In this document: positions 25,201 through 31,724 of the stretch, piece after piece
Numbering within the stretch: position 1 is the stretch's first letter
How the letters are laid out: each line of letters starts with the position of its first letter
From: Tubiluchus corallicola
Lineage: Eukaryota; Priapulida; Priapulimorpha; Priapulimorphida; Tubiluchidae
NCBI GenBank assembly: GCA_030141605.1
Contig: JAQGDQ010000051.1
Location: 372,001 to 436,000 of the forward strand
Length of the DNA stretch: 64,000 nucleotides
Direction: 5' to 3'
Position numbers and translations under genes: made by a program
Notes under the pieces: generated by a model
What the model was told of the DNA's origin: nothing
The model's input: the letters and a program-made list of their open reading frames with translations, nothing else
The model's database searches: none

Positions 25201-26730
25201 ACCTAAACTAACCAATAGGTTTTCTACTAATTTCAAAGACATTTTCTTTTTATCTATAGTGCAAACTGCTCCTTACCTAGTTGTATTAACAATAGTAACA
25301 ATGGTATTTATAATTTGCTTTATGCATTTTTTCTAACTTTTGGTATATATGCCTATGCGATCTTACATTGATGTATTTTTACAGTAATATAAGCTAATAA
25401 TTTTATTGATAGTAGTAAATCATCTTGCTTGTTACGATAGTTCATATCCTTTGCTTTATGGTGGTTTGCAGACAAACTGAAATTTAGGTTCCGATTTTCA
25501 TTAAAACTATAATTTACCATTTATATAACGGTAGCAAGTGCTAATTTGATGTGTTATCAAATTACAAGTTTCATATTACTAAGGGCGATGATAACTAGCC
25601 AAGAGCTGACTATACGTTTTTATACCGACCAGAGTAAAGCAAAACTATTCTTGACTAGTAAATGGATGGTTCAGCGCCAATAAAATACTTCTTGTCATTT
25701 TTGTCTGTCATACCGCCTGTAGCTATTTATTGTATTGAGAAAAGATGAAAAGATGCATACATCAAAACAGATCTAAACCACCTCTGCCAGCTCATTGTGA
25801 CACCTCTGCTAGCTCATTGTGACACCTGTGCCAGCTCACTGTGACACTTTTGCCAGCTCCTCGTGACACTTCTGCCAGCACACTCTAGCACCTCTACCAG
25901 CTCACAGTGACACTTCTGCCAGCTCACTCTGACACTTCTAGCAGCTCACTGTGACACTTCTGCCAGCTCACTCTGACACCTCTGCCAGCACACTCTGACA
26001 CCTCTGCTAGCTCACTATGACATCTCTGCCAGTTCATTTTCTTATCTTAGCGAATTATCCTTGATAATGACATGAGTTCCAGCTTGACAACCTCCAGTAT
26101 CATAAGTATGCTGTGTCTTTCTTTTATCGCTTCGGAACTATTACAGTAGCTAAGCCCCATTTAGAAGCAAAACATTGTTGAGCTGTATATTAGATCTAGC
26201 AGACTGAAGTGTTATTTAACTGCTAAAACAGGGAATGGAAAATTTACTTTATAATGGTCATTACGTTGTGCCCAAAAATGAAGACAAGTTGTCCCTCATT
26301 AGTTACTTGGATCAATCATTGTAGTGCATTTTTTCTGTGAAAAGACATTCTCTTTAATATAGCTTGTGCAGTTCAAAGTTTTGCACTACACTTGTGCAGT
26401 GCAACATATAACTAATCATATTTAATACACATTGCGAAATAAATATTTTTATCTTGTCTTTCTATTTTTTAGATTGATGATATATACACACGGAGTATTC
26501 ACCCAAGTTCACACTCTGGTACACAGCGGAGTCGGAGTCTGCACAGGCATGGTTCTATACCATCTACCACTGGTGTTAGTGTTGGCGTTGCTAACTTTGA
26601 TGAGTACGAATTAGATGATCATATGAATGAAGAAGATGAAATAAATACATCTATTAGGAATTATTCTGTTACAGATGAGTCAAAAAACTTTGCTAAAGAA
26701 CAAGAATCGCCCTATACTTATACAAAATAA
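1092..26730 (+). CDS. Ig-DOMON-triple CCP single-pass transmembrane receptor-like gene (20 exons, 5' partial)
   Basis: Coding exons: 1092-1234, 1793-1947, 2385-2610, 2818-2949, 3395-3511, 8522-8733, 9384-9726, 10551-10658, 11588-11884, 11969-12172, 12468-12650, 13551-13730, 15104-15242, 16886-17030, 17275-17372, 18686-19021, 20709-20887, 21724-21896, 22506-23291, 26473-26730. All borders are GT-AG and every phase joins, giving 1,470 residues (numbered here from the first full codon). Domains: Ig-like ~72-168, Ser/Thr-rich linker ~175-257, DOMON ~265-440, unknown 479-577, three CCP modules 587-645, 651-705 and 710-764, transmembrane helix ~788-812 followed by a basic stop-transfer run, and a ~658-residue tail. 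By family knowledge, Ig and CCP modules bind ligands at the cell surface and DOMON domains bind heme or sugar. A cell-surface recognition or signalling role is inference. The start codon and signal peptide were not found. I do not recognise the gene. Confidence 0.87.
1793..2610 (+). CDS. Receptor exons 2-3 (1793-1947, 2385-2610): Ig-like domain
   Basis: Exon 2 carries a Thr-rich stalk and then the first Ig strands, ending with VTLTC (Cys 90). Exon 3 supplies the core Trp (Trp 102 in IVWVY) and the classic second-cysteine motif DEGVYKC (Asp 150, Tyr 154, Cys 156). The intron between them falls in phase 0 inside the domain; exon 3 leaves in phase 1. The cysteine spacing of 66 residues and the strand pattern fit an I-set or V-set fold. 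By family knowledge such domains mediate protein-protein contact outside the cell. Only one Ig domain is visible; more could lie upstream of the window. Confidence 0.85.
2818..3511 (+). CDS. Receptor exons 4-5 (2818-2949, 3395-3511): extracellular linker
   Basis: These two symmetric phase 1-1 exons encode about 83 polar residues between the Ig and DOMON domains. Exon 4 has N-glycosylation sequons (NVTS near its middle and NRS near its end). Exon 5 is acidic and charged, ending DDDNERG. No fold is recognised. The intron after exon 5 is 5 kb long and holds a hAT element and the 25-bp minisatellite. Confidence 0.7.
3750..5379. mobile_element. hAT-type non-autonomous DNA transposon, 1.6 kb, in receptor intron 5
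   Basis: The element begins TAGGATGTCACAAA and ends with the matching inverted TTTGTGACATCCCTA. Both sides carry the identical 8-bp duplication TTTCAAGT (3742-3749 and 5380-5387), the length made by hAT transposases. The subterminal regions hold repeated GGATTCGA-type motifs in both orientations. No transposase reading frame is recognisable inside; the small open frames at 3861-4455 and 4865-5164 look like chance. It contains the large hairpin at 4700-4781. Assignment to hAT rests on the duplication length and the terminal form. Confidence 0.85.
4700..4781. repeat. Perfect 33-bp inverted repeat with 16-bp loop
   Basis: The arm 4700-4732 is an exact reverse complement of 4749-4781, and one more pair forms at 4699/4782. 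The loop is 4733-4748. It lies in the interior of the hAT element, not at its ends, so it is not the terminal repeat. Transcribed as part of the receptor intron it would form a long perfect stem. Confidence 0.9.
5694..8483 (+). repeat. 25-bp minisatellite, about 111 units, no indels
   Basis: The unit is CACACTGTGCTC followed by TTCATTCTGCTGT (25 bp). Sampled units from 5701 to 8476 keep the exact 25-bp register, so I see no insertion or deletion over about 2.8 kb. Variation is by point change: CTGCTGT/CTGATGT, CACAC/CACTC, GTGCTC/GTGTTC/GTGCGC, CTGTGC/CGATGC, GTCACAC/CTTGCAC. Variant combinations recur in blocks, for example CTCTGTGC followed by CTGGCACAC at 5871, 6021, 6921 and (slightly altered) 7621. 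The unit has no stop in any forward frame, which makes long false reading frames. The array ends about 40 bases before the DOMON exon acceptor. Confidence 0.97.
8522..9726 (+). CDS. Receptor exons 6-7 (8522-8733, 9384-9726): DOMON domain
   Basis: Exon 6 encodes a cysteine-bearing lead-in and then the first DOMON strands, with QFIIQAKNYGLHWTGIGFSK, which fits the family's '...W.GIGFS' signature. Exon 7 continues with SDVVYGWVKPDSGRL, a 'D.Y' segment and NGVTTIGFWRK, the usual order in DOMON domains (DVV.GWV, then G..NG.T...F.R). Exon 6 leaves in phase 0 and exon 7 in phase 1, so the pair is a phase 1-1 module. By family knowledge, DOMON is an extracellular beta-sandwich binding heme b (cytochrome b561 and DBH-type proteins) or sugars. 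Met residues lie near the loop (KDMKM), but I cannot assign heme ligands. No monooxygenase or b561 domain follows. Confidence 0.88.
10551..10658 (+). CDS. Receptor exon 8: short polar linker
   Basis: This phase 1-1 exon of 108 bases (36 residues) has acceptor GGCTTTTTAG and donor GTAATT. It encodes a Ser/Lys/Gln-rich stretch (GSDLFFSSKSKNF, then many Gln and Val) with no recognised fold. It joins in frame to the DOMON exon before and to exon 9 after. Because it is short and symmetric it could be alternatively skipped; the sequence alone cannot show that. Confidence 0.65.
11588..11884 (+). CDS. Receptor exon 9: unrecognised ~99-residue extracellular region
   Basis: This phase 1-1 exon of exactly 297 bases has acceptor TTGTTTCAG and donor GTAAGT. 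It encodes a Gly, Thr and Ser-rich region with alternating hydrophobic residues (VFITRTTG, STIAVQPYG, GSITLVTGVG) that looks beta-rich, ending in an acidic LPIDDSID stretch. It has no cysteines. I do not recognise a family. Being a symmetric exon between DOMON and CCP modules, it could be a separate small domain. Confidence 0.75.
11969..12172 (+). CDS. Receptor exon 10: CCP/sushi domain 1
   Basis: This 204-base phase 1-1 exon encodes one complement control protein module: four cysteines in the order Cys 587 (LCSVPENV), the LSCQPGF cysteine, the LSCRRDGSWH cysteine and the final PSCG, with Trp between the last two. This is the sushi pattern with C1-C3 and C2-C4 bridges. The one-exon, phase 1-1 structure is typical of these modules. 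Confidence 0.92.
12468..12650 (+). CDS. Receptor exon 11: CCP/sushi domain 2
   Basis: This 183-base phase 1-1 exon has acceptor TTACTAG and donor GTGAGT. The module runs from NCGPHPVIENGAYE through VTISCAEGF and RECSLEGKWSG to VRCA: all four cysteines, the NG turn after the first and the conserved Trp before the last are present. This is the most canonical of the three modules. Confidence 0.93.
13551..13730 (+). CDS. Receptor exon 12: CCP/sushi domain 3
   Basis: This 180-base phase 1-1 exon has acceptor TTTTTTCTAG and donor GTTAGT. It encodes ITCTMPSAPKNGYIS, ISYGCNRGYVL, RTCLGTGFWSG and PKCGG, with all four sushi cysteines and the conserved Trp. It is the last module before the juxtamembrane exon. 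The intron that follows contains the MADF-remnant element at 13910-14623. Confidence 0.93.
13910..14623 (+). mobile_element. TIR transposon carrying a MADF-domain remnant
   Basis: The left end (CACATACACTTTAAAAAAAACGTC) and the right end, read in reverse (CCATACACGTTAAAAAAAACGTC), form inverted repeats. These continue for about 50 bp through repeated TCAAAATTTTGAC motifs. The interior is clearly less AT-rich than the flanks and holds a coding remnant (14083-14495). MADF proteins often accompany PIF/Harbinger transposons, which suggests but does not prove that class. The exact ends and target duplication are unresolved: a TTAA lies at the left edge but not at the right. Confidence 0.7.
14083..14495 (+). 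pseudogene. MADF-domain protein remnant (frameshifted)
   Basis: An ATG at 14083 starts a short Lys-rich frame that runs into a stop. About 25 bases further, in another frame, a MADF (Myb/SANT-like) domain reads EVINVYKTLPALQIKSPDY, NRDKKVAAYDMKKY and VERRLNTLRTNFRNEL. This follows the family pattern of an N-terminal helix with a 'P.L' turn, 'Y..R..K..A...', then 'V...L..LR..F..EL'. A small indel must have separated start and domain. MADF proteins bind DNA as host factors or as the second protein of Harbinger-type transposons. Its position inside the inverted repeats favours the latter. Confidence 0.72.
15104..15242 (+). CDS. Receptor exon 13: juxtamembrane stalk and transmembrane helix
   Basis: The exon enters in phase 1 and leaves in phase 2. 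It encodes a short stalk and then an uninterrupted hydrophobic segment (AIMGILFPLIALLLLAF, then ILAAVALL), residues ~788-812. The following exon opens with RRRKK, a clear stop-transfer signal, so the topology is N-terminus outside and C-terminus in the cytosol. Confidence 0.93.
15514..16556. mobile_element. hAT-type DNA transposon, 1.04 kb, in receptor intron 13
   Basis: The left end is CAGGGGTGTGCAAA and the right end is the inverted TTTGCACACCCCTG, a perfect 14-bp terminal repeat of hAT form. Identical 8-bp duplications CGTTAAAG flank it (15506-15513 and 16557-16564). The interior is richer in G and C near the ends (repeated TGCGGCCCA motifs) and has no intact transposase. A second hAT-like end (GTGGTCACCCCTG at 16084-16096) suggests a nested or composite structure. 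Confidence 0.9.
16886..17372 (+). CDS. Receptor exons 14-15 (16886-17030, 17275-17372): start of cytoplasmic tail
   Basis: Exon 14 opens with the basic anchor RRRKK and encodes 49 mostly polar residues. Exon 15 adds 32 more, beginning YDDGGSEF and Ser-rich. The donor of exon 14 is taken as GTGGGT at 17031, because it joins in phase 0 to exon 15. The alternative GTATCA at 17035 would break the frame. No catalytic domain. Confidence 0.78.
18686..19021 (+). CDS. Receptor exon 16: cytoplasmic tail segment
   Basis: The acceptor is GTTTTTCAG and the donor GTATCA; it enters and leaves in phase 2 and encodes 112 residues. The sequence is polar, rich in Glu, Ser, Thr and Gly, with tyrosines in HIVYDTSG and IEYRDQNE contexts. 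It contains no recognised domain and looks disordered. Confidence 0.82.
20349..20660 (+). repeat. Unnamed ~300-bp dispersed repeat, copy A
   Basis: This copy shares a string of motifs in order with three others in the window: GCAGCCATTT, GTTTAGAT, AATCAGAGCATT, AATTACT.TAT.TTGTCAGT, GTGGTGCACACTGGGA, TTACATAAGT.TTTTCAA.CAGGTAAGC and a CTAAGTAA-type end. It lies in receptor intron 16, just before exon 17. No terminal repeats or coding capacity seen. Confidence 0.75.
20709..20887 (+). CDS. Receptor exon 17: cytoplasmic tail segment
   Basis: The exon enters in phase 2 (acceptor TTTGCAG) and leaves in phase 1 (donor GTAATT), encoding 60 residues. It is acidic and Thr-rich with repeated TETEETREET-like runs. 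It ends in SDYVPG, which joins to YAEL on the next exon to place two tyrosines four residues apart (Tyr 1063 and Tyr 1067). Confidence 0.82.
21724..21896 (+). CDS. Receptor exon 18: tail segment with YAEL and YDIL motifs
   Basis: The exon enters in phase 1 after TTTTCAG and leaves in phase 0 at GTAAGT, encoding 58 residues. It begins GYAELKQVRN, where Tyr-x-x-Leu is an SH2-docking form, then a Gln-rich run, then QYDILPVP. The C-terminal end is basic (RKRKADVMK). No fold recognised; phosphotyrosine docking is inferred from the motifs alone. Confidence 0.85.
22506..23291 (+). CDS. Receptor exon 19: largest tail exon, multiple tyrosine motifs
   Basis: This 786-base phase 0-0 exon encodes 262 residues (1124-1385). 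Tyrosine motifs: LYARV (Tyr 1131), MYANL (Tyr 1319, also a YxN Grb2-type site), IEYHEI (Tyr 1327, fits the ITIM pattern I-x-Y-x-x-I) and IYSQSL (Tyr 1350). YANL and YHEI are only four residues apart, closer than a standard ITAM spacing of six to eight. The rest is Ser, Asn, His and Glu rich and probably disordered. The donor after GAATCTCAG is GTTTGT. Confidence 0.9.
25779..26042 (+). repeat. 22-bp tandem array, 12 units, in receptor intron 19
   Basis: The unit is CACCTCTGCCAGCTCACTGTGA. Twelve copies follow each other in exact 22-bp register and differ only by point changes (CACTTCTG, GCACACTC, GCTAGCTC variants). As with the 25-bp array in intron 5, the sense strand is the pyrimidine-rich one. 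It sits about 430 bases before the last exon. Confidence 0.93.
26473..26730 (+). CDS. Receptor exon 20: C-terminal tail and stop
   Basis: The acceptor is TATTTTTTAG. It joins in phase 0 to exon 19 and encodes 85 residues and TAA at 26728-26730. It includes IYTRSIHPSS, an Arg/Ser-rich stretch, FDEYELDDHMNEEDE and the terminus ESPYTYTK. The terminal sequence is not a classical PDZ-binding motif. Confidence 0.88.
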   Translation: MDDIYTRSIHPSSHSGTQRSRSLHRHGSIPSTTGVSVGVANFDEYELDDHMNEEDEINTSIRNYSVTDESKNFAKEQESPYTYTK

Positions 26731-27010
26731 TTTCTAAATTAGATATAGAAAATTAATCCGAGAGCTGCAAATAGTAATTTTTCCATTATTTTACTAAACG
26801 CTCATAAATCAACTGTGCTCATGAGCTTTAGCTAAAAATTCTACTGATTTTTATGTGTTGTGCTCTAGCTTACAGTTTTTCTGTTAAAAAATATCCATGG
26901 CGCAGTCAGGATTTTTCCAACATGAATACTTTGTTTTTTGTCTATTTCTGTTTAAATTATTTTCAATTTTATTATTTGAACTTGTCAATAAAGTCAATTT
27001 CTTTACGCAT
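26731..27010 (+). other. Receptor 3' UTR
   Basis: AT-rich sequence after the receptor stop. A canonical polyadenylation hexamer AATAAA at 26987-26992 follows the stop by about 257 bases and is the likeliest 3' end. No further coding sequence follows. Confidence 0.6.
26987..26992 (+). terminator. Polyadenylation signal of the receptor gene
   Basis: AATAAA about 257 bases after the stop codon, the first canonical hexamer downstream in an AT-rich 3' region. The cleavage site itself cannot be seen. Confidence 0.5.
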
Positions 27011-27611
27011 TGTTAATAGAGAAATCATTGTTATAATACTTTAACAGTGCAGTAACATGCATGCAATAGTATTGTTGTCAATAATAATCTTATATGGTAT
27101 TTATATATTTGTGTAATTAATAGAACTACCCCATAGTAAAAGTAGCTGTAGTATATTATGCAATACAGGATTGATGTACTAAGATATTTGCTATTCATCC
27201 ATTAAGGTATTTAAACTAACAGATAATTTGTGGACAAAACATAAAATTTATAGTGTTATTGATTAGTTGTGTTATTGCAAAATTTAGTATGAATCATACT
27301 AATCCTATAATGTAATGTGATATCTAACAAGTTTCGTAAATATTATTATTCTAACAGTCATTATATATGTACAGTGAATTTACCAGTGTTGTTCTCGGGC
27401 TTGGGACTTATTTGATTCTGGGTTAATGGACATCACACATAGTAAATAATACTTGGCACAGTTGACAAGTGTGTAAAGGTTTGACTCTCATTACATTTTG
27501 TCAAAAACACTTATCACATTTGTGTTTGCTAAGTAGGAAATAAACACGATAATCAAATTTCTATCTTTATTTTTTGCTAAGTACCTCTAGAATCTTATGT
27601 AATCAAGCAAA

Positions 27612-27690
27612 TATAATGTAGTTAATAATAATAACAAGAACAACATCAGCAACAATAATAACAACAACAATAATATTATTATCATTTATA
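27612..27690. repeat. AAC/AAT-rich simple repeat
   Basis: Imperfect run of AATAATAACAAG, CAACATCAGCAACAATAATAAC and ATTATTATC triplets. It directly precedes the LINE fragment at 27700, possibly marking its insertion site. Confidence 0.75.
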
Positions 27691-27699
27691 AGCTCAGTG

Positions 27700-27982
27700 C
27701 CATTTAGCATTCAATCCTCTTCATATCAGCCGAGCTGATAGCAACGAACCAAATGTACATAATAAACGTAAGGCTTCGATTACTTAATGCTTACGTTTAC
27801 CAGCATATTTATGTACAACAGTGAAACTTGGGTTTTAATGATTACTCAAGAAAAGCAGATTGACACATTTCATAGAAGTCTTCTTAGGAGAGTTTTAAAG
27901 ATAAGATGGCCATACATAATCAAAAATGAAGATTTATACACCAGAACAAAAGAAATTTATTGGAGTTCAAAAGTCAACATCC
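27700..27982 (+). mobile_element. LINE 3' coding fragment, left half (split by hAT)
   Basis: The forward frame reads NSETWVLMITQEKQIDTFHR, LLRRVLKIRWP and IKNEDLYTRT. This is the C-terminal region after the reverse transcriptase of RTE/endonuclease-RT type LINEs ('GSETW...', 'FHR..LRRIL.I.W'). The frame is cut at 27982 by the hAT element and continues at 29187. Stops and frameshifts upstream show it is dead. Confidence 0.78.
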
Positions 27983-29178
27983 CAGGGGCGCCGTGCACCA
28001 AAAAAAAAAATTAGGGGGGCCCGACTGTATATAATGGCGGAACTTAACTGTTTAAAAAACGTATAATTTTGAATTCCCACACAGTATTTTGCGTGCAAAA
28101 AAAACGATTTATTTATTCCCAACTGGCATTTAACTTAAAGCTATAGCAACGGAAACTTAATTAAAAATTAAATTAAAACTCTTGACAAATTTAAGAGCAG
28201 AAAAGGATCTCTCACAAGAGCAAGATGTAACGGGCAGAGTCAGAATCAACTGGTATGCGATGGAGATCATTGTGTAAAGTTTGTCCAGTCCAGAAGAAGT
28301 CATATAACAGTATATTGAGTGAATGCAGTTTGTGTTGACATGTTCAGGAACAGAGGTCGGGAACACGGTTGGACTTGAAAAATGAAGTCAGATTGGACTG
28401 CCTTGACATCGTTTAAGAAATACAGAAATACGTGAAAATTCCTGTTTGTCAACAAGATGAAACAACAGTGCAATAAATGAGCAAATAAGCAGCTAAAATC
28501 GCAGCGAAAACTAGCAGAGATTCTCCTAGCAGGAGAAAAATGATGAAATGTGCTCAAAATCACGCCCTTTTATGCAGCAAACTCGTGGGAAAGAGTCGCT
28601 AAGGAGTAGCAAAGAGTCGGTAATGTCCAATCAGGAGGTGGCTCAATTTGTATCTCCCAAACGGACTCTCTGGTACTAGGCTAGCTCGACAAACTGACTC
28701 TCTGGTATTACGCTAGCTCAACATGACTTCAATGTTTGCATTGTTTTTGTTCTATTATTTCACTTGTTCACTATTATAAGGCACTGCTGAATGAAGCTCG
28801 AGTGCTAACTGAGCCGTTTTGTTAACTAACAGTCTTTTGTGCAAAGACGCTAATGCTACTCAACGAGCTGCTTTGTTAACTGTTCCTGCCTGCCTCCTGA
28901 ATAGATTACATGCAAACAAATTAACTACATCCTGACTTTCAGGTAAACACATCTGGTCAGGCACGTATTAACAGTCAGAATAATTTAACTCGGCGACAAA
29001 CTTTAATGATAAAAAACATTATTGGGCTACTGTACCGAAACGCTCATACTGTTCGCATTTATGGAGCACTGGCCCGCTATTGTGTGTCAAAAAGTCGGAA
29101 ATAAATTTGCTTACCGTTTGACATTTTCTAAAAAATTGGGGGGCAGACCCCCCCGGCCCCTATAGCACGACGCCACTG
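27983..29178 (-). mobile_element. hAT transposon remnant, 1.2 kb, inserted in the LINE
   Basis: The left end is CAGGGGCGCCGTGCA and the right end, inverted, is CAGTGGCGTCGTGCT; they match at most positions. The target duplication CAACATCC is perfect (27975-27982 and 29179-29186). A minus-strand fragment of the transposase's C-terminal dimerisation region lies at 28157-28366. Most of the transposase is missing, so this is an internally deleted copy. Confidence 0.93.
28157..28366 (-). pseudogene. hAT transposase C-terminal dimerisation fragment
   Basis: The minus-strand frame contains YQLILTLPVTSCSCERSFSA followed by LK. This is the hAT dimerisation motif ('L.LPV.S...ERSFS.LK.IK'). The rest of the transposase, including the DDE catalytic core, is not recognisable, so the fragment is inactive. 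Confidence 0.88.
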
Positions 29179-29186
29179 CAACATCC

Positions 29187-29450
29187 GAAGATTAAGATGG
29201 CTAGTACATCTTCTAAGATTACCAAATGAAGCACCAGTAAGAATCGCCTTAAAGGAAGCCTTAAAACCTGGCAAAAAACCACTTGGTAAACCTAAAACAA
29301 CTTGTATAGCTAAAATAAATAAGGATGTTCAGTAACTTCTACCAAATCTATCTTTAGGACTTACGGTGTTAGCTGCAGATAGAAAAGGGTGGAATACTCT
29401 GATAAATGTTGATACCTCAATGCCTACAACAGGTGGAATGAGATTTTGAA
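29187..29450 (+). mobile_element. LINE 3' coding fragment, right half
   Basis: Directly after the second CAACATCC the frame left at 27982 resumes: RRLRWLVHLLRLPNE, then KPGKKPLGKPKTT and LTVLAADRKGW. This is the classic end of RTE-type LINE proteins ('RRLRW.GHV.RM', 'GRP..TW', 'A.DR..W'). The join is in frame across the hAT insertion; one stop interrupts the second half. Confidence 0.8.
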
Positions 29451-29469
29451 GAAATGGCCTTCAACAGTT

Positions 29470-29560
29470 TGCAACATAATGGGGTCCAGTTGTGGAACAA
29501 CCTCCCTAGTCATATAACAGTTAATCAGTCTCTTCAAACCGCATCAAAAATATAGTTTTT
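29470..29560 (+). mobile_element. LINE C-terminal scrap, second family
   Basis: A short frame reads VQLWNNLPSHITVNQSLQTA, the ending common to CR1/L2/Jockey-like LINE proteins ('WN.LP..V....SL..FK'). A stop follows shortly. The surroundings to about 30600 show nothing else recognisable. Confidence 0.6.
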
Positions 29561-30623
29561 ACTTAATGGCAAAATATATGGGCTCGTAAAAATACTTTAA
29601 AGTGTACATCTTATTCTTTTGTGTCATTCAAACTCATTCTTCTACCAGTTTTCTTTCTACTTCCCTTCACTTACATCTTTATAATTTTATTTTACAATTA
29701 CAGTTACTATACATTCTTGAACTTTCTCTAAAAATCATTGAGTGCTTTTTCTGCAAGTGTGCTTCAACTTAGTTGCTTCTGTACTTAGCCCTCATATTTT
29801 GGAAACACTTTCACAAATTCACTCCAGTTAAAGAACTATAAAGAAACAACAGAGTTGTAAATTATATTGTATTAGTAGACAGTGCGAAATTGTTCGTTCA
29901 AAATATACATTGCAATAATTAATATAATGCTAAAACAGTAAGTCACCTATTTGAAATACATTAAGAGGACATTTAAGAGGACAAATTTCATTGTAGGGAA
30001 TAGAAAATCTGATTAACTGTGAAAAAACTCTTGTTCATAAATAAGATAACATATAATAATTATGAAGTAAAATTTACTTATGGGAAATTTTTAGTTTCAA
30101 AGACTGTATCCTTTATTAGAGTGAAATTAGATTTTATTTTAAAAGAATTAATACTGCCTTCTTTTCACACTGTCATCCAGCCACTGCAAATTCATTAATC
30201 TTTAAATAAGGGCAACGTGTAAAGGACCCCATTGGCTTACTTCCATTAGTTCTTTTATGTTATTACTGTGTTGAACTATGTGTGCGAAACAAAATTATCT
30301 ATTACCACCATTGCGATTGAACCCAAAAGTTCCCGCATGGAAAGCAAGCATGCTAGCTCAGAGCTTTTCCTGCTGTGAGCAAAGTCAAATTTGGGTATCA
30401 TGATTAAATTTCTTCACTTTCTAGTTTTGCAGTTAAAAGAATGTTAATTAATCATATTACCCGGTCTGCAATACATAGATCACAGAACGTCAATCAATCA
30501 GTGGGTGCCCACCCCGCAATAGCCGAGCCACTGTATTTTGGCTCTAACAGCTTTTCAATTGCTGGCGCCTGGAGTTACTTCCAAGCTCAGCAGTATTTGC
30601 ATGTGAAGTGCATAAAAAATCGC

Positions 30624-30737
30624 AGGGAAAGTGTGTGTTCATGATTGTTCTTGCTTATTAAATTCATTAAATTTAATGGCAGGGAAAGTGTGTGTTCATG
30701 ATTGTTCTTGCTTATTAAATTCATTAAATTTAATGGC
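30624..30737. repeat. Perfect 57-bp tandem duplication
   Basis: Two identical 57-bp copies (30624-30680, 30681-30737) begin AGGGAAAGTGTGTGTTCATG and end in TTTAATGGC. Absence of any difference indicates a recent event. Confidence 0.95.
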
Positions 30738-31724
30738 AGTGAAAGAGAGCATAGAATGGTGAACCGTTATGCTTACATCACATGTAATGTTCGGTACCCA
30801 AAGAGGTTAGTAGTACGACTTGTTAGTTTTCCCAATCCCATAGAACAATTATGCGAGATTTTCTAATGCAAACAATTACTGCTCCTCTTCTGGCTTCATT
30901 GCTGGGTTTTACACTTTATGTGCAGTAAAAAGTGGCAAGATAACTGGGAAAATAGTTTTTTTTCTAACAGAAAGATTAGATCGTATTCATTTTATTCAAG
31001 AGGATTAATTTCTTTTTTTCCAGTCTACATGTCCCTTTTTCCCTAGTAAGACAGCACAATCTGGGACTTACTCTTTCAAAAGGATAAGAATACACGTTGT
31101 AAATTAACAAACGAGCAGCAAAATTTGTCTCAGACAATGACTTTAACTAACAGACTGAACAGAGTAATAACCATGCTACACAGGTTAGAATGGCAGGTAA
31201 TCAAACAGTGGAGAAAGGGTAACCATGTGATACGGATTAGTGATTACTTTTCCTGTCTAGGTCGCAGTAGCTTCCCTTGTAGAAATAAAACAAACCAAAA
31301 TTAACTTGAATTATTCTGCCGTCAGGGCCGTCTGTCGGATTTTTTCCGTTTGTTTGATGCGCCATTATTATTATGACACTGTTTAGGGAATTCGGTGTAT
31401 ATGTGTAATGTTTTTAGTACTGTGTTAGTCTTATAATTTTGAATAATAATTGTACGGCAATACAGTATTTGTTGAGTGAGTTTATTACACGGAATCGATG
31501 AGTAAGTTTCGCTTAACTAATTTCAGTATAAGAGATGTAGTCTTATTGCATTAATACTGTGTAATTCAATTATATAAATAATAGTAATACGTATTACTGT
31601 ACGCTTAACACTGATCTCTACAGAAAGTTTGAAAACATAAATAATAAACTATACAATTATCTGACAATAAATACTATATTACAAGTATTATTACAATACT
31701 ATAACCAGTATAATTATTAATATT

